This document shows, in pieces, positions 49,501 to 63,842 of a stretch of DNA of 64,000 nucleotides. A program made the position numbers and the translations under genes. Each line of letters begins with the position of its first letter. Positions within the stretch are counted from its first letter, which is position 1. Source of the stretch: Megachile rotundata (taxonomy: Eukaryota; Arthropoda; Insecta; Hymenoptera; Megachilidae); the NCBI RefSeq assembly GCF_050947335.1, contig NW_027474073.1, positions 1-64,000 of the forward strand, given 5' to 3'. A model generated the notes under the pieces. That model did not search any database. It was not told the DNA's origin and saw nothing but the letters and a program-made list of their open reading frames with translations.

Positions 49501-50371
49501 TACTTATTACTCTTATTATTATCAATCTAACTCATATTATTAGCCATATTATGCTTATATGATCGATAGAATGAGAATTACTATACTCACTACTCTTAGT
49601 ATTATCACTCTAACTCATATTATTAGCCTTATTATGCTTATATGATCGATAGAACGACAATTACTGTACTTATTACTCTTATTATTATCAATCTAACTCA
49701 TATTATTAGCCATATTATGCTTATATGATCGATAGAACGAGAATTACTATACTCACTACTCTTAGTATTATCAATCTAACTCATATTATTAGCCATATTA
49801 TGGTTATATTATCGATAGAACGACAATTACTATACTTATTACTGTTATTATTATGAATCTAACTCATATTATTCACCATATTATGCAGATATGATCGATA
49901 GAACTACAATTACTATACTCATTACTCTTATTATTATGATTCTTACTCATATTATTAGCCATATTATGCTTATATGATCGATAGAACTACAATTACTATA
50001 CTCATTACTCTTATTATTATCAATCCAACTCATATTATTACCCATATTATGCTGATATGATCGATAGAACGACATTCACTATACTTATTACACTCACTAT
50101 TATCAATCTAACTCATATTATTAACCATATTATTCAGATATGATCGATAGAACGACAATTACTATACTTATTACTCTTATTATTATCATTCTAACTCATA
50201 TTATTAGCCATATTATGGTTAAATGATCGATAGAACGACAATTACTATACTTATTACTCTTATTATTATCAATCTAACTCGTATTATTAGCCATATTATG
50301 CTTATATGATCGATAGAACGACAAATACTATACTTACTACTCTTATTATTATCAATCTAACTCATATTATT
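46563..50371 (+). repeat. Second block family, copy 2
   Basis: This matches 34113-38087. Landmarks with constant spacing are ACTTGTTACTG at 34729 and 47179 (12,450) and, after loss of two monomers near 47590, GTTACTGT at 35633 and 47917, CACCACTC at 36308 and 48592 and ATTCACC at 37587 and 49871 (all 12,284). Private differences are few, for example TTAGGCTTATATG near 47309 and CTCTACCTTTTAC near 49168. Divergence from the first copy begins in the monomer following 50371. Confidence 0.85.
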
Positions 50372-50380
50372 AGCCATATT

Positions 50381-51127
50381 ATGCTTATATGATCGATAGA
50401 ACGACAATTACTGTACTCACTACTCTTAGTATTATCAATCTAACTCATATTATTAGCCATATTATGATTATATGATCGATAGAACGAGAATTACTATACT
50501 CACTACTCTTAGTATTATCAATCTAACTCATATTATTAGCCATATTATGCTTATATTATCGATAGAACGACAATTACTATACTTATTACTGTTATTATTA
50601 TCAATCTGACACATATTATTAGCCATATTATGCTTAAATGACCGATAGAACGACAATTACTATACTTATTACACTTATTATTATCAATCTAACTCATATT
50701 ATTAGCCATATTATGCTTATATGATCGATAGAACGACAATTACTATACTTATTACTCTTATTATTATCAATCTAACTCATATTATTAGCCATATTGTGCT
50801 TATATGGGCGATAGAACGACAATTACTATATTTATTGCACTCACTATTATCAATCTAACTCACATTATTAGCCATATTATGCTTATATGATCGATAGTAC
50901 GACAATTACTATACTCATTACTCTTATTATTATCAATCTAACTCATATTGTTAACCATATTATGCAGATATGATCGATCGAACGACAATTACTCTACTTT
51001 TTACACTTATTATTATCAATCTAACTCATATTATTAGCCATATTATGCCTATATGATCGATAGTACGACAATTACTATACTCACTACTCTTAGTATTAGC
51101 AATCTAACTCATATTATTAGCCATATT
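50381..51127 (+). repeat. Nine-monomer dispersed duplicate, left copy
   Basis: This is paired with 52207-52953 at a distance of 1826 bp (22 monomers). Shared markers are ATCTGAC (50604 and 52430), the GTGCTTATATG unit with GGGCG or GAGCG, the TTTTTACAC unit and the rare ATGCCTATATG unit at 51045 and 52871. The flanks differ: the unit after 51127 starts GTGCTTATATG, while the one after 52953 starts with a CCTTATATG variant. Confidence 0.8.
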
Positions 51128-52206
51128 GTGCTTATATGATCGATAGAACGACAATTACTATACTTATTACTCTTATTATTATCAATCTAACTCGTATTAT
51201 TAGCCATATTATGCTTATATGATCGATAGAACGACAAATACTATACTTATTACTCTTATTATTATCAATCTAACTCATATTATTAACCATATTATGCTAA
51301 TATGATCGACAGAACGACAATTACTATACTTATTACACTCACTATTATCAGTCTAACTCATATTATTAACCATATTATGCAGATATGATCGATAGCACGA
51401 CATCTACTATACTTATTACTCTTATTATTATCAACCTAACTCATATTATTAGCCATATTATGCTTATATGATCGATAGAATGACAATTACTATACTTATT
51501 ATTCTTATTTTTATCAACCCAACTCATATTATTCGCCATATTATGCTTAAATGATCGATAGAACGACAATTACTATACTTATTCCTCTTATTATTATGAA
51601 TCTTACTCATATTATTAGCCATATTATGCTTATATGATCGATAGAACTACAATTACTATACTCATTACTCTTATTATTATCAATCCAACTCATATTATTA
51701 CCCATATTATGCTGATATGACCGATAGAACGACAATTACTATACTCATTACTCTTATTATTATCTATCTAACTCATATTATTAGCCATATTATGCTTATA
51801 TGATCGATAGAATGAGAATTACTATACTCACTACTCTTAGTATTATCAATCTAACTCATATTATTAGCCATATTATGCTTATATGATCGATAGAACGACA
51901 ATTACTATACTTATTACTCTTAGTATTATCAATCTAACTCATATTATTAGCCATATTATGCTTATATTATCGATAGAACGACAATTACTATACTTATTAC
52001 TCTTATTATTATCAATCTAACTCATATTATTAGCCATATTATGGTTAAATGATCGATAGAACGACAATTACTATACTTATTACTCTTATTATTATCAATC
52101 TAACTCGTATTATTAGCCATATTACGCTTATATGATCGATAGAACGACAAATACTATACTTACTACTCTTATTATTATCAATCTAACTCATACTATTAGC
52201 CATATT
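51128..52206 (+). repeat. Satellite between the nine-monomer duplicates
   Basis: Thirteen monomers in unbroken register. The first part (51128-51720) resembles the GTGCTTATATG to ATTCTTATTTTTATC run of the main and second block families, with a private ATTCCTCTT change near 51582. The second part contains an AATGAG unit, G11T and C4G/T8A units and an ATTACGCTTATATG unit near 52124. Nothing other than satellite is present. Confidence 0.8.
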
Positions 52207-52953
52207 ATGCTTATATGATCGATAGAACGACAATTACTATACTCACTACTCTTAGTATTATCAATCTAACTCATATTATTAGCCATATTATGATTATATG
52301 ATCGATAGAACGAGAATTACTATACTCACTACTCTTAGTATTATCAATCTAACTCATATTATTAGGCGTATTATGCTTATATTATCGATAGAACGACAAT
52401 TACTATACATATTACTGTTATTATTATCAATCTGACTCATATTATTAGCCATATTATGCTTAAATGACCGATAGAACGACAATTACTATACTTATTACAC
52501 TTATTATTATCAATCTAACTCATATTATTAGCCATATTATGCTTATATAATCGATAGAACGACAATTACTATACTTATTACTCTTATTATTATCAATCTA
52601 ACTCATATTATTAGCCATATTGTGCTTATATGAGCGATAGAACGACAATTACTATATTTATTGCACTCACTATTATCAATCTAACTCACATTATTAGCCA
52701 TATTATGCTTATATGATCGATAGTACGACAATTACTATACTCATTACTCTTATTATTATCAATCTAACTCATATTGTTAACCATATTATGCAGATATGAT
52801 CGATCGAACGACAATTACTCTACTTTTTACACTTATTATTATCAATCTAACTCATATTATTAGCCATATTATGCCTATATGATCGATAGTACGACAATTA
52901 CTATACTCACTACTCTTAGTATTATCAATCTAACTCATATTATTAGCCATATT
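52207..52953 (+). repeat. Nine-monomer dispersed duplicate, right copy
   Basis: Partner of 50381-51127. Private changes include ATTAGGCGTATT near 52360, ACATATTAC near 52405 and TATAATCGATAG near 52545, so this pair looks older or less homogenised than the duplications near the right end of the window. Confidence 0.78.
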
Positions 52954-53866
52954 ATCCTTATATGATCGATAGAACGAGAATTACTATACTCACTACTCTT
53001 AGTATTATCAATCTAACTCATATTATTAGCCATATTATTCTTATATTATCGATAGAACGACAATTACTATACTTATTACTGTTATTATTATCAATCTAAC
53101 TCATATTATTAGCCATATTATGCTTATATTATCGATAGAACGACAATTACTATACTTATTACTCTTATTATTATCAATCTAACTCGTATTATTAGCCATA
53201 TTATGCTTATATGATCGATAGAACGACAAATACTATACTTATTACTCTTATTATTATCAATCTAACTCATATTATTAACCATATTATGCTAATATGATCG
53301 ACAGAACGACAATTACTATACTTATTACACTCACTATTATCAATCTAACTCATATTATTGACCATATTATGCAGATATGATCGATAGCACGACATCTACT
53401 ATACTTATTACTCTTATTATTATCAACCTAACTCATATTATTAGCCATATTATGCTTATATGATCGATAGAACGACAATTACTATACTTATTATTCTTAT
53501 TTTTATCAACCCAACTCATATTATTCGCCATATTATGCTTAAATGATCGATAGAACGACAATTACTATACTTATTACTCTTATTATTATGAATCTTACTC
53601 ATATTATTAGCCATGTTATGCTTATATGATCGATAGAACTACAATTACTATACTCATTACTCTTATTATTATCAATCCAACTCATATTATTACCCATATT
53701 ATGCTGATATGATCGATAGAACGACATTCACTATACTTATTACACTCACTATTATCAATCTAACTCATATTATTAACCATATTATGCAGATATGATCGAT
53801 AGAACGACAATTACTATACTTATTACTCTTATTATTATCATTCTAACTCATATTATTAACCATATT

Positions 53867-53951
53867 ATGCTTATATGATCGATAGAACGACAGTTACTAT
53901 ACTTATTATTCTTAGTTTTATCAAAACCCAACTCATATTATTCGCCATATT
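53867..53951 (+). repeat. 85-bp monomer (2-bp insertion)
   Basis: The unit reads TATCAAAACCCAAC near 53920 where related units (for example near 57655 and 60559) read TATCAACCCAAC. Two As are added in an A run. The next monomer is shortened by two bases, so the register is restored at 54033. Confidence 0.9.
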
Positions 53952-54032
53952 ATGCTTAAATGACCGATAGAACGACAATTACTATACTTATTACTCTTAT
54001 TATTATCAATCTAACTCATTATTAGCCATATT
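53952..54032 (+). repeat. 81-bp monomer (2-bp deletion)
   Basis: The unit reads CTAACTCATTATTAGCC near 54011 where the norm is CTAACTCATATTATTAGCC, so one AT/TA dinucleotide is missing. It directly follows the 85-bp monomer, and the two changes cancel. Confidence 0.9.
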
Positions 54033-56439
54033 ATGCTTAAATGATCGATAGAACGACAATTACTGTACTCACTACTCTTAGTATTATCAATCTAACTCAT
54101 ATTATTAGCCATATTATGCTTATATTATCGATAGAACGACAATTACTGTACTTATTACTGCTATTATTATCAATCTAACTCATATTATTAGCCATATTAT
54201 GCTTATATGATCGATGGAATGAGAATTACTGTACTCACTACTCTTAGTATTATCACTCTAACTCATATTATTAGCCATATTATGCTTATATGATCGATAG
54301 AACGACAATTACTATACTTATTACTCTTATTATTATGAATCTAACTCATGTTATTAGCCATATTGTGCTAATATGAGCGATAGAACGACAATTACTATAT
54401 TTATTACACTCACTATTATCAATCTAACTCATATTATTAACCATATTATGCAGATATGATCGATAGAACGACAATTACTATACTCATTACTCTTATTATT
54501 ATCAATCCAACTCATGCTATTAGCCATATTATGGTTATATGATCGATATAACGACAATTACTATACTTATTACTCTTATTATTATCAATCTAACTCATAC
54601 TGTTAACCATATTATGCAGATATGATCGATAGAACGACAATTACTATACTCATTACTCTTATTATTATCAATCTAACTCATATTATTAGCCATATTGTGC
54701 TTATATGATCGATAGAACGACAATTACTATACCTATTATTCTTATTTTTATCAACCCAACTCATATTATTCGCCATATTATGCTTAAATGATCGATAGAA
54801 CGACAATTACTATACTTATTACTCTTATTATTATGAATCTTACTCATATTATTAGCCATATTATGCTTATATGATCGATAGAACTACAATTACTATACTC
54901 ATTACTCTTATTATTATCAATCCAATTCATATTATTACCCATATTATGCTGATATGATCGATAGAACGACATTCACTATACTTATTACACTCACTATTAT
55001 CAATCTAACTCATATTATTAACCATATTATGCAGATATGATCGATAGAACGACAATTACTATACTTATTACTCTTATTATTATCATTCTAACTCATATTA
55101 TTAACCAAATTATGCTTATATGATCGATAGAACGACAGTTACTATACTTATTATTCTTAGTTTTATCAACCCAACTCATATTATTTGCCATATTATGCTT
55201 GAATGACCGATAGAACGACAATTACTATACTTATTACTCTTATTATTATCAATCTAACTCATATTATTAGCCATATTATGCTTAAATGATCGATAGAACG
55301 ACAATTACTATACTTGTTACTGTTATTATTATGAATCTAACGCATATTATTAACCATATTATGCAGATATGATCGATAGAACTACAATTACTATACTCAT
55401 TACTCTTATTATTATCTATCTAACTCATATTATTAGCCATATTATGCTTATATGATCGATCGAATGAGAATTACTATATTCACTACTCTTAGTATTATCA
55501 ATCTAACTCATATTATTAGCCATATTGTGCTTATATGAGCGATAGAACGACAATTACTATATTTATTGCACTCACTATTATCAATCTAACTCACATTATT
55601 AGCCATATTATGCTTATATGATCGATAGTACGACAATTACTATACTCATTACTCTTATTATTATCAATCTAACTCATATTGTTAACCATATTATGCAGAT
55701 ATGATCGATCGAACGACAATTACTATACTTATTACTCTTATTATTATCATTCTAACTCATATTATTAACCATATTATGCTTATATGATCGATAGAACGAC
55801 AGTTACTGTACTTATTATTCTTAGTTTTATCAACCCAACTCATATTATTCGCCATATTATGCTTAAATGACCGATAGAACGACAATTACTATACTTATTA
55901 CTGTTATTATTATCAATCTAACTCATATTATTAGCCATATTATGCTTATATGATCGATAGAACGAGAATTACTATACTCACTACCCTTAGTATTATCAAT
56001 CTAACTCATATTATTAGCCATATTATGCTTATATTATCGATAGAACGACAATTCCTATACTTATTACTCTTATTATTATCAATCTAACTCATATTATTAG
56101 CCATATTATGGTTAAATGATCGATACAACGACAATTACTATACTTATTACTCTTATTATTATCAATCTAACTCGTATTATTAGCCATATTATGCTTATAT
56201 GATCGATAGAACGACAAATACTATACTTACTACTCTTATTATTATCAATCTAACTCATATTATTAGCCATATTATGCTTATATGATCGATAGAACGACAA
56301 TTACTATACTCACCACTCTTAGTATTATCAATCTAACTCATATTATTATTCATATTATGATTATATGATAGATAGAACGAGAATTACTATACCCACTACT
56401 CTTAGCATTATCAATCTAACTCATATTATTAGCCATATT

Positions 56440-58778
56440 ATGCTTATATTATCGATAGAACGGCAATTACTATACTTATTACTGTTATTATTATCAATCT
56501 GACTCATATTATTAGCCATATTATGCTTAAATGACCGATAGAACGACAATTACTATACTTATTACACTTATTATTATCAATCTAACTCATATTATTAGCC
56601 ATATTATGCTTATATGATCGATAGAACGACAATTACTATACTTATTACTCTTATTATTATCAATCTAACTCATATTATTAGCCATATTGTGCTTATATGA
56701 TCGATAGAACGACAATTACTATACTAATTACTCTTATTATTATAAATCTAACTCATATTATTAGCCATATTATGCTTATATGATCGATAGAACGACAATT
56801 ACTATACTTATTACTCTTATTATTATCAATCTAACTCATATTATTAGCCATATTATGCTTATATGATCGATAGAATGAGAATTACTATACTCACTACTCT
56901 TAGTATTATCACTCTAACTCATATTATTAGCCATATTATGCTTATAAGATCGAGAGAACGACAATTACTATACTTATTACTCTTATTATTATCAATCTAA
57001 CTCATATTATTAGCCATATTATGCTTATATGATCGAGAGAACGACAATTACTGTACTTATTACTCTTATTATTATCAATCTAACTCATATTATTAGCCAT
57101 ATTATGCTTATATGATCGATAGAACGAGAATTACTATACTCACTACTCTTAGTATTATCAATCTAACTCATATTATTAGCCATATTATGGTTATATTATC
57201 GATAGAACGACAATTACTATACTTATTACTGTTATTATTATGAATCTAACTCATATTATTAACCATATTATGCAGATATGATCGATAGAACTACAATTAC
57301 TATACTCATTACTCTTATTATTATGATTCTTACTCATATTATTAGCCATATTATGCTTATATGATCGATAGAACTACAATTACTATACTCATTACTCTTA
57401 TTATTATCAATCCAACTCATATTATTACCCATATTATGCTGATATGATCGATAGAACGACATTCACTATACTTATTACACTCACTATTATCAATGTAACT
57501 CATATTATTAACCATATTATGCAGATATGATCGATAGAACGACAATTACTATACTTATTACTCTTATTATTATCATTCTAACTCATATTATTAACCATAT
57601 TATGCTTATATGATCGATAGAACGACAGTTACTATACTTATTATTCTTAGTTTTATCAACCCAACTCATATTATTCGCCATATTATGCTTAAATGACCGA
57701 TAGAACGACAATTACTATACTTATTACTCTTATTATTATCAATCTAACTCATATTATTAGCCATATTATGCTTAAATGATCGATAGGACGACAATTACTA
57801 TACTTATTACTGTTATTATTATGAATCTAACTCATATTATTAACCATATTATGCAGATATGATCGATAGAACTACAATTACTATACTCATTACTCTTATT
57901 ATTATCTATCTAACTCATATTATTAGCCATATTATGCTTATATGATCGATAGAATGAGAATTACTATACTTATTACTCTTATTATTATCAATCTAACTCA
58001 TATTATTAGCCATATTATGGTTAAATGATCGATAGAACGACAATTACTATACTTATTACTCTTATTATTATCAATCTAACTCGTATTATTAGCCATATTA
58101 TGCTTATATGATCGATAGAACGACAATTACTATACTCATTACTCTTATTATTATCAATCTAACTCATATTATTAGCCATATTGTGCTTATATGATCGATA
58201 GAACGACAATTACTATACTTATTACTCTTATTATTATCAATCTAACTCATATTATTAGCCATATTATGCTTAAATGATCGATAGGACGACAATTACTATA
58301 CTTATTACTGTTATTATTATGAATCTAACTCATATTATTAACCATATTATGCAGATATGATCGATAGAACTACAATTACTATACTCATTACTCTTATTAT
58401 TATCTATCTAACTCATATTATTAGCCATATTATGCTTATATGATCGATAGAATGAGAATTACTATACTTATTACTCTTATTATTATCAATCTAACTCATA
58501 TTATTAGCCATATTATGGTTAAATGATCGATAGAACGACAATTACTATACTTATTACTCTTATTATTATCAATCTAACTCGTATTATTAGCCATATTATG
58601 CTTATATGATCGATAGAACGACAATTACTATACTCATTACTCTTATTATTATCAATCTAACTCATATTATTAGCCATATTGTGCTTATATGATCGATAGA
58701 ACGACAATTACTATACTTATTACTCTTATTATTATCAATCTAACTCGTATTATTAGCCATATTATGCTTATATGATCG
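56440..58778 (+). repeat. 33-monomer duplication, left copy
   Basis: This matches 59179-61683. The rare AACGGCAATT unit is at 56461 and 59200, 2739 bp (33 monomers) apart. After loss of two monomers in this copy near 57034-57050, the A20G units fall at 57786 and 60691, 2905 bp apart. The lost pair (AATGAG unit plus GCCTTATT/A33G unit) is still present in the right copy at about 59850-60010. Inside, a 6-monomer (498-bp) step separates A20G units at 57786 and 58284. Confidence 0.83.
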
Positions 58779-59178
58779 ATAGAACGACAATTACTATACT
58801 CATTACTCTTATTATTATCAATCTAACTCATATTATTAGCCATATTGTGCTTATATGATCGATAGAACGACAATTACTATACTTATTACTCTTATTATTA
58901 TCAATCTAACTCATATTATTAGCCATATTATGCTTAAATGATCGATAGGACGACAATTACTATACTTATTACTGTTATTATTATGAATCTAACTCATATT
59001 ATTAACCATATTATGCAGATATGATCGATAGAACTACAATTACTATACTCATTACTCTTATTATTATCTATCTAACTCATATTATTAGCCATATTATGCT
59101 TATATGATCGATAGAATGAGAATTACTATACTTATTACTCTTATTATTATCAATCTAACTCATATTATTAGCCATATT

Positions 59179-61683
59179 ATGCTTATATTATCGATAGAAC
59201 GGCAATTACTATACTTATTACTGTTATTATTATCAATCTGACTCATATTATTAGCCATATTATGCTTAAATGACCGATAGAACGACAATTACTATACTTA
59301 TTACACTTATTATTATCAATCTAACTCATATTATTAGCCATATTATGCTTATATGATCGATAGAACGACAATTACTATACTTATTACTCTTATTATTATC
59401 AATCTAACTCATATTATTAGCCATATTGTGCTTATATGATCGATAGAACGACAATTACTATACTAATTACTCTTATTATTATAAATCTAACTCATATTAT
59501 TAGCCATATTATGCTTATATGATCGATAGAACGACAATTACTATACTTATTACTCTTATTATTATCAATCTAACTCATATTATTAGCCATATTATGCTTA
59601 TATGATCGATAGAATGAGAATTACTATACTCACTACTCTTAGTATTATCACTCTAACTCATATTATTAGCCATATTATGCTTATAAGATCGAGAGAACGA
59701 CAATTACTATACTTATTACTCTTATTATTATCAATCTAACTCATATTATTAGCCATATTATGCTTATATGATCGAGAGAACGACAATTACTATACTTATT
59801 ACTCTTATTATTATCAATCTAACTCATATTATTAGCCATATTATGCTTATATGATCGATAGAATGAGAATTACTATACTCACTACTCTTAGTATTATCAC
59901 TCTAACTCATATTATTAGCCTTATTATGCTTATATGATCGATAGAACGACAATTACTGTACTTATTACTCTTATTATTATCAATCTAACTCATATTATTA
60001 GCCATATTATGCTTATATGATCGATAGAACGAGAATTACTATACTCACTACTCTTAGTATTATCAATCTAACTCATATTATTAGCCATATTATGGTTATA
60101 TTATCGATAGAACGACAATTACTATACTTATTACTGTTATTATTATGAATCTAACTCATATTATTAACCATATTATGCAGATATGATCGATAGAACTACA
60201 ATTACTATACTCATTACTCTTATTATTATGATTCTTACTCATATTATTAGCCATATTATGCTTATATGATCGATAGAACTACAATTACTATACTCATTAC
60301 TCTTATTATTATCAATCCAACTCATATTATTACCCATATTATGCTGATATGATCGATAGAACGACATTCACTATACTTATTACACTCACTATTATCAATG
60401 TAACTCATATTATTAACCATATTATGCAGATATGATCGATAGAACGACAATTACTATACTTATTACTCTTATTATTATCATTCTAACTCATATTATTAAC
60501 CATATTATGCTTATATGATCGATAGAACGACAGTTACTATACTTATTATTCTTAGTTTTATCAACCCAACTCATATTATTCGCCATATTATGCTTAAATG
60601 ACCGATAGAACGACAATTACTATACTTATTACTCTTATTATTATCAATCTAACTCATATTATTAGCCATATTATGCTTAAATGATCGATAGGACGACAAT
60701 TACTATACTTATTACTGTTATTATTATGAATCTAACTCATATTATTAACCATATTATGCAGATATGATCGATAGAACTACAATTACTATACTCATTACTC
60801 TTATTATTATCTATCTAACTCATATTATTAGCCATATTATGCTTATATGATCGATATAATGAGAATTACTATACTTATTACTCTTATTATTATCAATCTA
60901 ACTCATATTATTAGCCATATTATGGTTAAATGATCGATAGAACGACAATTACTATACTTATTACTCTTATTATTATCAATCTAACTCGTATTATTAGCCA
61001 TATTATGCTTATATGATCGATAGAACGACAATTACTATACTCATTACTCTTATTATTATCAATCTAACTCATATTATTAGCCATATTGTGCTTATATGAT
61101 CGATAGAACGACAATTACTATACTTATTACTCTTATTATTATCAATCTAACTCATATTATTAGCCATATTATGCTTAAATGATCGATAGGACGACAATTA
61201 CTATACTTATTACTGTTATTATTATGAATCTAACTCATATTATTAACCATATTATGCAGATATGATCGATAGAACTACAATTACTATACTCATTACTCTT
61301 ATTATTATCTATCTAACTCATATTATTAGCCATATTATGCTTATATGATCGATAGAATGAGAATTACTATACTTATTACTCTTATTATTATCAATCTAAC
61401 TCATATTATTAGCCATATTATGGTTAAATGATCGATAGAACGACAATTACTATACTTATTACTCTTATTATTATCAATCTAACTCGTATTATTAGCCATA
61501 TTATGCTTATATGATCGATAGAACGACAATTACTATACTCATTACTCTTATTATTATCAATCTAACTCATATTATTAGCCATATTGTGCTTATATGATCG
61601 ATAGAACGACAATTACTATACTTATTACTCTTATTATTATCAATCTAACTCGTATTATTAGCCATATTATGCTTATATGATCG
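59179..61683 (+). repeat. 33-monomer duplication, right copy
   Basis: Partner of 56440-58778. It follows the left copy until about 61683, where it switches to a T28A unit followed by a CTTACTATTATC unit. About 400 bp (58779-59178) lies between the two copies, made of the same A20G, A57T and AATGAG unit types. The 498-bp internal step is kept: A20G units at 60691 and 61189. Confidence 0.83.
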
Positions 61684-63842
61684 ATAGAACGACAAATACT
61701 ATACTCATTACTCTTACTATTATCAATCCAACTTATATTATTACCCATATTATGCTGATATGTTCGATAGAACGACATACACTATACTTATTACACTCAC
61801 TATTATCAATCTAACTCATATTATTAACCATATTATGCAGATATGATCGATAGAACGACAATTACTATACTTATTACTCTTATTATTATCATTCTAACTC
61901 ATATTATTAACCATATTATGCTTATATGATCGATAGAACGACAGTTACTATACTTATTATTCTTAGTTTTATCAACCCAACTCATATTATTCGCCATATT
62001 ATGCTTACATGATCGACAGAACGAGAATTACTTTACTCACTACCCTTAGTATTATCAATCTAACTCATATTATTAGCCATATTATGCTTAAATGACCGAT
62101 AGAACGACAATTACTATACTTATTACTCTTATTATTATCAATCTAACTCATATTATTAGCCATATTATGCTTAAATGATCGATAGAACGACAATTACTAT
62201 ACTTATTACTGTTATTATTATGAATCTAACTCATATTATTAACCATATTATGCAGATATGATCGATAGAACTACAATTACTATACTCATTACTCTTATTA
62301 TTATCTATCTAACTCATATTATTAGCCATATTATGCTTATATGATCGATAGAATGAGAATTACTATACTTATTACTCTTATTATTATCAATCTAACTCAT
62401 ATTATTAGCCATATTATGGTTAAATGATCGATAGAACGACAATTACTATACTTATTACTCTTATTATTATCAATCTAACTCGTATTATTAGCCATATTAT
62501 GCTTATATGATCGATAGAACGACAATTACTATACTCATTACTCTTATTATTATCAATCTAACTCATATTATTAGCCATATTGTGCTTATATGATCGATAG
62601 AACGACAATTACTATACTTATTACTCTTATTATTATCAATCTAACTCATATTATTAGCCATATTATGCTTAAATGATCGATAGGACGACAATTACTATAC
62701 TTATTACTGTTATTATTATGAATCTAACTCATATTATTAACCATATTATGCAGATATGATCGATAGAACTACAATTACTATACTCATTACTCTTATTATT
62801 ATCTATCTAACTCATATTATTAGCCATATTATGCTTATATGATCGATAGAATGAGAATTACTATACTTATTACTCTTATTATTATCAATCTAACTCATAT
62901 TATTAGCCATATTATGGTTAAATGATCGATAGAACGACAATTACTATACTTATTACTCTTATTATTATCAATCTAACTCGTATTATTAGCCATATTATGC
63001 TTATATGATCGATAGAACGACAATTACTATACTCATTACTCTTATTATTATCAATCTAACTCATATTATTAGCCATATTGTGCTTATATGATCGATAGAA
63101 CGACAATTACTATACTTATTACTCTTATTATTATCAATCTAACTCGTATTATTAGCCATATTATGCTTATATGATCGATAGAACGACAAATACTATACTC
63201 ATTACTCTTACTATTATCAATCCAACTTATATTATTACCCATATTATGCTGATATGTTCGATAGAACGACATTCACTATACTTATTACACTCACTATTAT
63301 CAATCTAACTCATATTATTAACCATATTATGCAGATATGATCGATAGAACGACAATTACTATACTTATTACTCTTATTATTATCATTCTAACTCATATTA
63401 TTAACCATATTATGCTTATATGATCGATAGAACGACAGTTACTATACTTATTATTCTTAGTTTTATCAACCCAACTCATATTATTCGCCATATTATGCTT
63501 ACATGATCGACAGAACGAGAATTACTTTACTCACTACCCTTAGTATTATCAATCTAACTCATATTATTAGCCATATTATGCTTAAATGACCGATAGAACG
63601 ACAATTACTATACTTATTACTCTTATTATTATCAATCTAACTCATATTATTAGCCATATTATGCTTAAATGATCGATAGAACGACAATTACTATACTTAT
63701 TACTGTTATTATTATGAATCTAACTCATATTATTAACCATATTATGCAGATATGATCGATAGAACTACAATTACTATACTGATTACTCTTATTATTATCT
63801 ATCTAACTCATATTATTAGCCATATTATGCTTATATGATCGA
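61171..63842 (+). repeat. 18-monomer tandem duplication (1494-bp period)
   Basis: Unit 1 is 61171-62664; unit 2 starts at 62665 and stays in step until about 63842. A20G markers are at 61189 and 62683, and a rare TATGTTCGATAG unit occurs near 61760 and 63254. The same period can be followed leftward to about 60590. Differences seen are few, for example GACATACAC against GACATTCAC near 61774 and 63268. It is among the youngest-looking duplications in the window. Confidence 0.87.

Larger units (their letters stand above)
53452..56439 (+). repeat. Second block family, copy 3 (mosaic)
   Basis: The ATTCTTATTTTTATC unit that opens the block family recurs at 53452 and again near 54700. Between them (about 54033-54700) is a piece of the main higher-order unit with the A18G/C22T/C25G monomer at 54209 and the GTGCTAATATGAGCG monomer near 54365. 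The right part follows 47050-48720 with an offset of 8134 near 55315, then 7885 at 55802 and 7719 at 56311, so it has lost a few monomers in two steps. It contains the adjacent 85- and 81-bp monomers described separately. Confidence 0.78.

Noticed and set aside
61590..61778. 62-codon minus-strand open frame with an ATG start
   Set aside because: Same situation as the frame at 31378. Its low-complexity Ile/Ser/Asn-rich product is what the reverse complement of the consensus gives by chance.
63084..63272. Identical 62-codon frame, apparently a conserved gene pair with 61590-61778
   Set aside because: The identity follows from the 1494-bp (18-monomer) satellite duplication; it is not evidence of coding selection.
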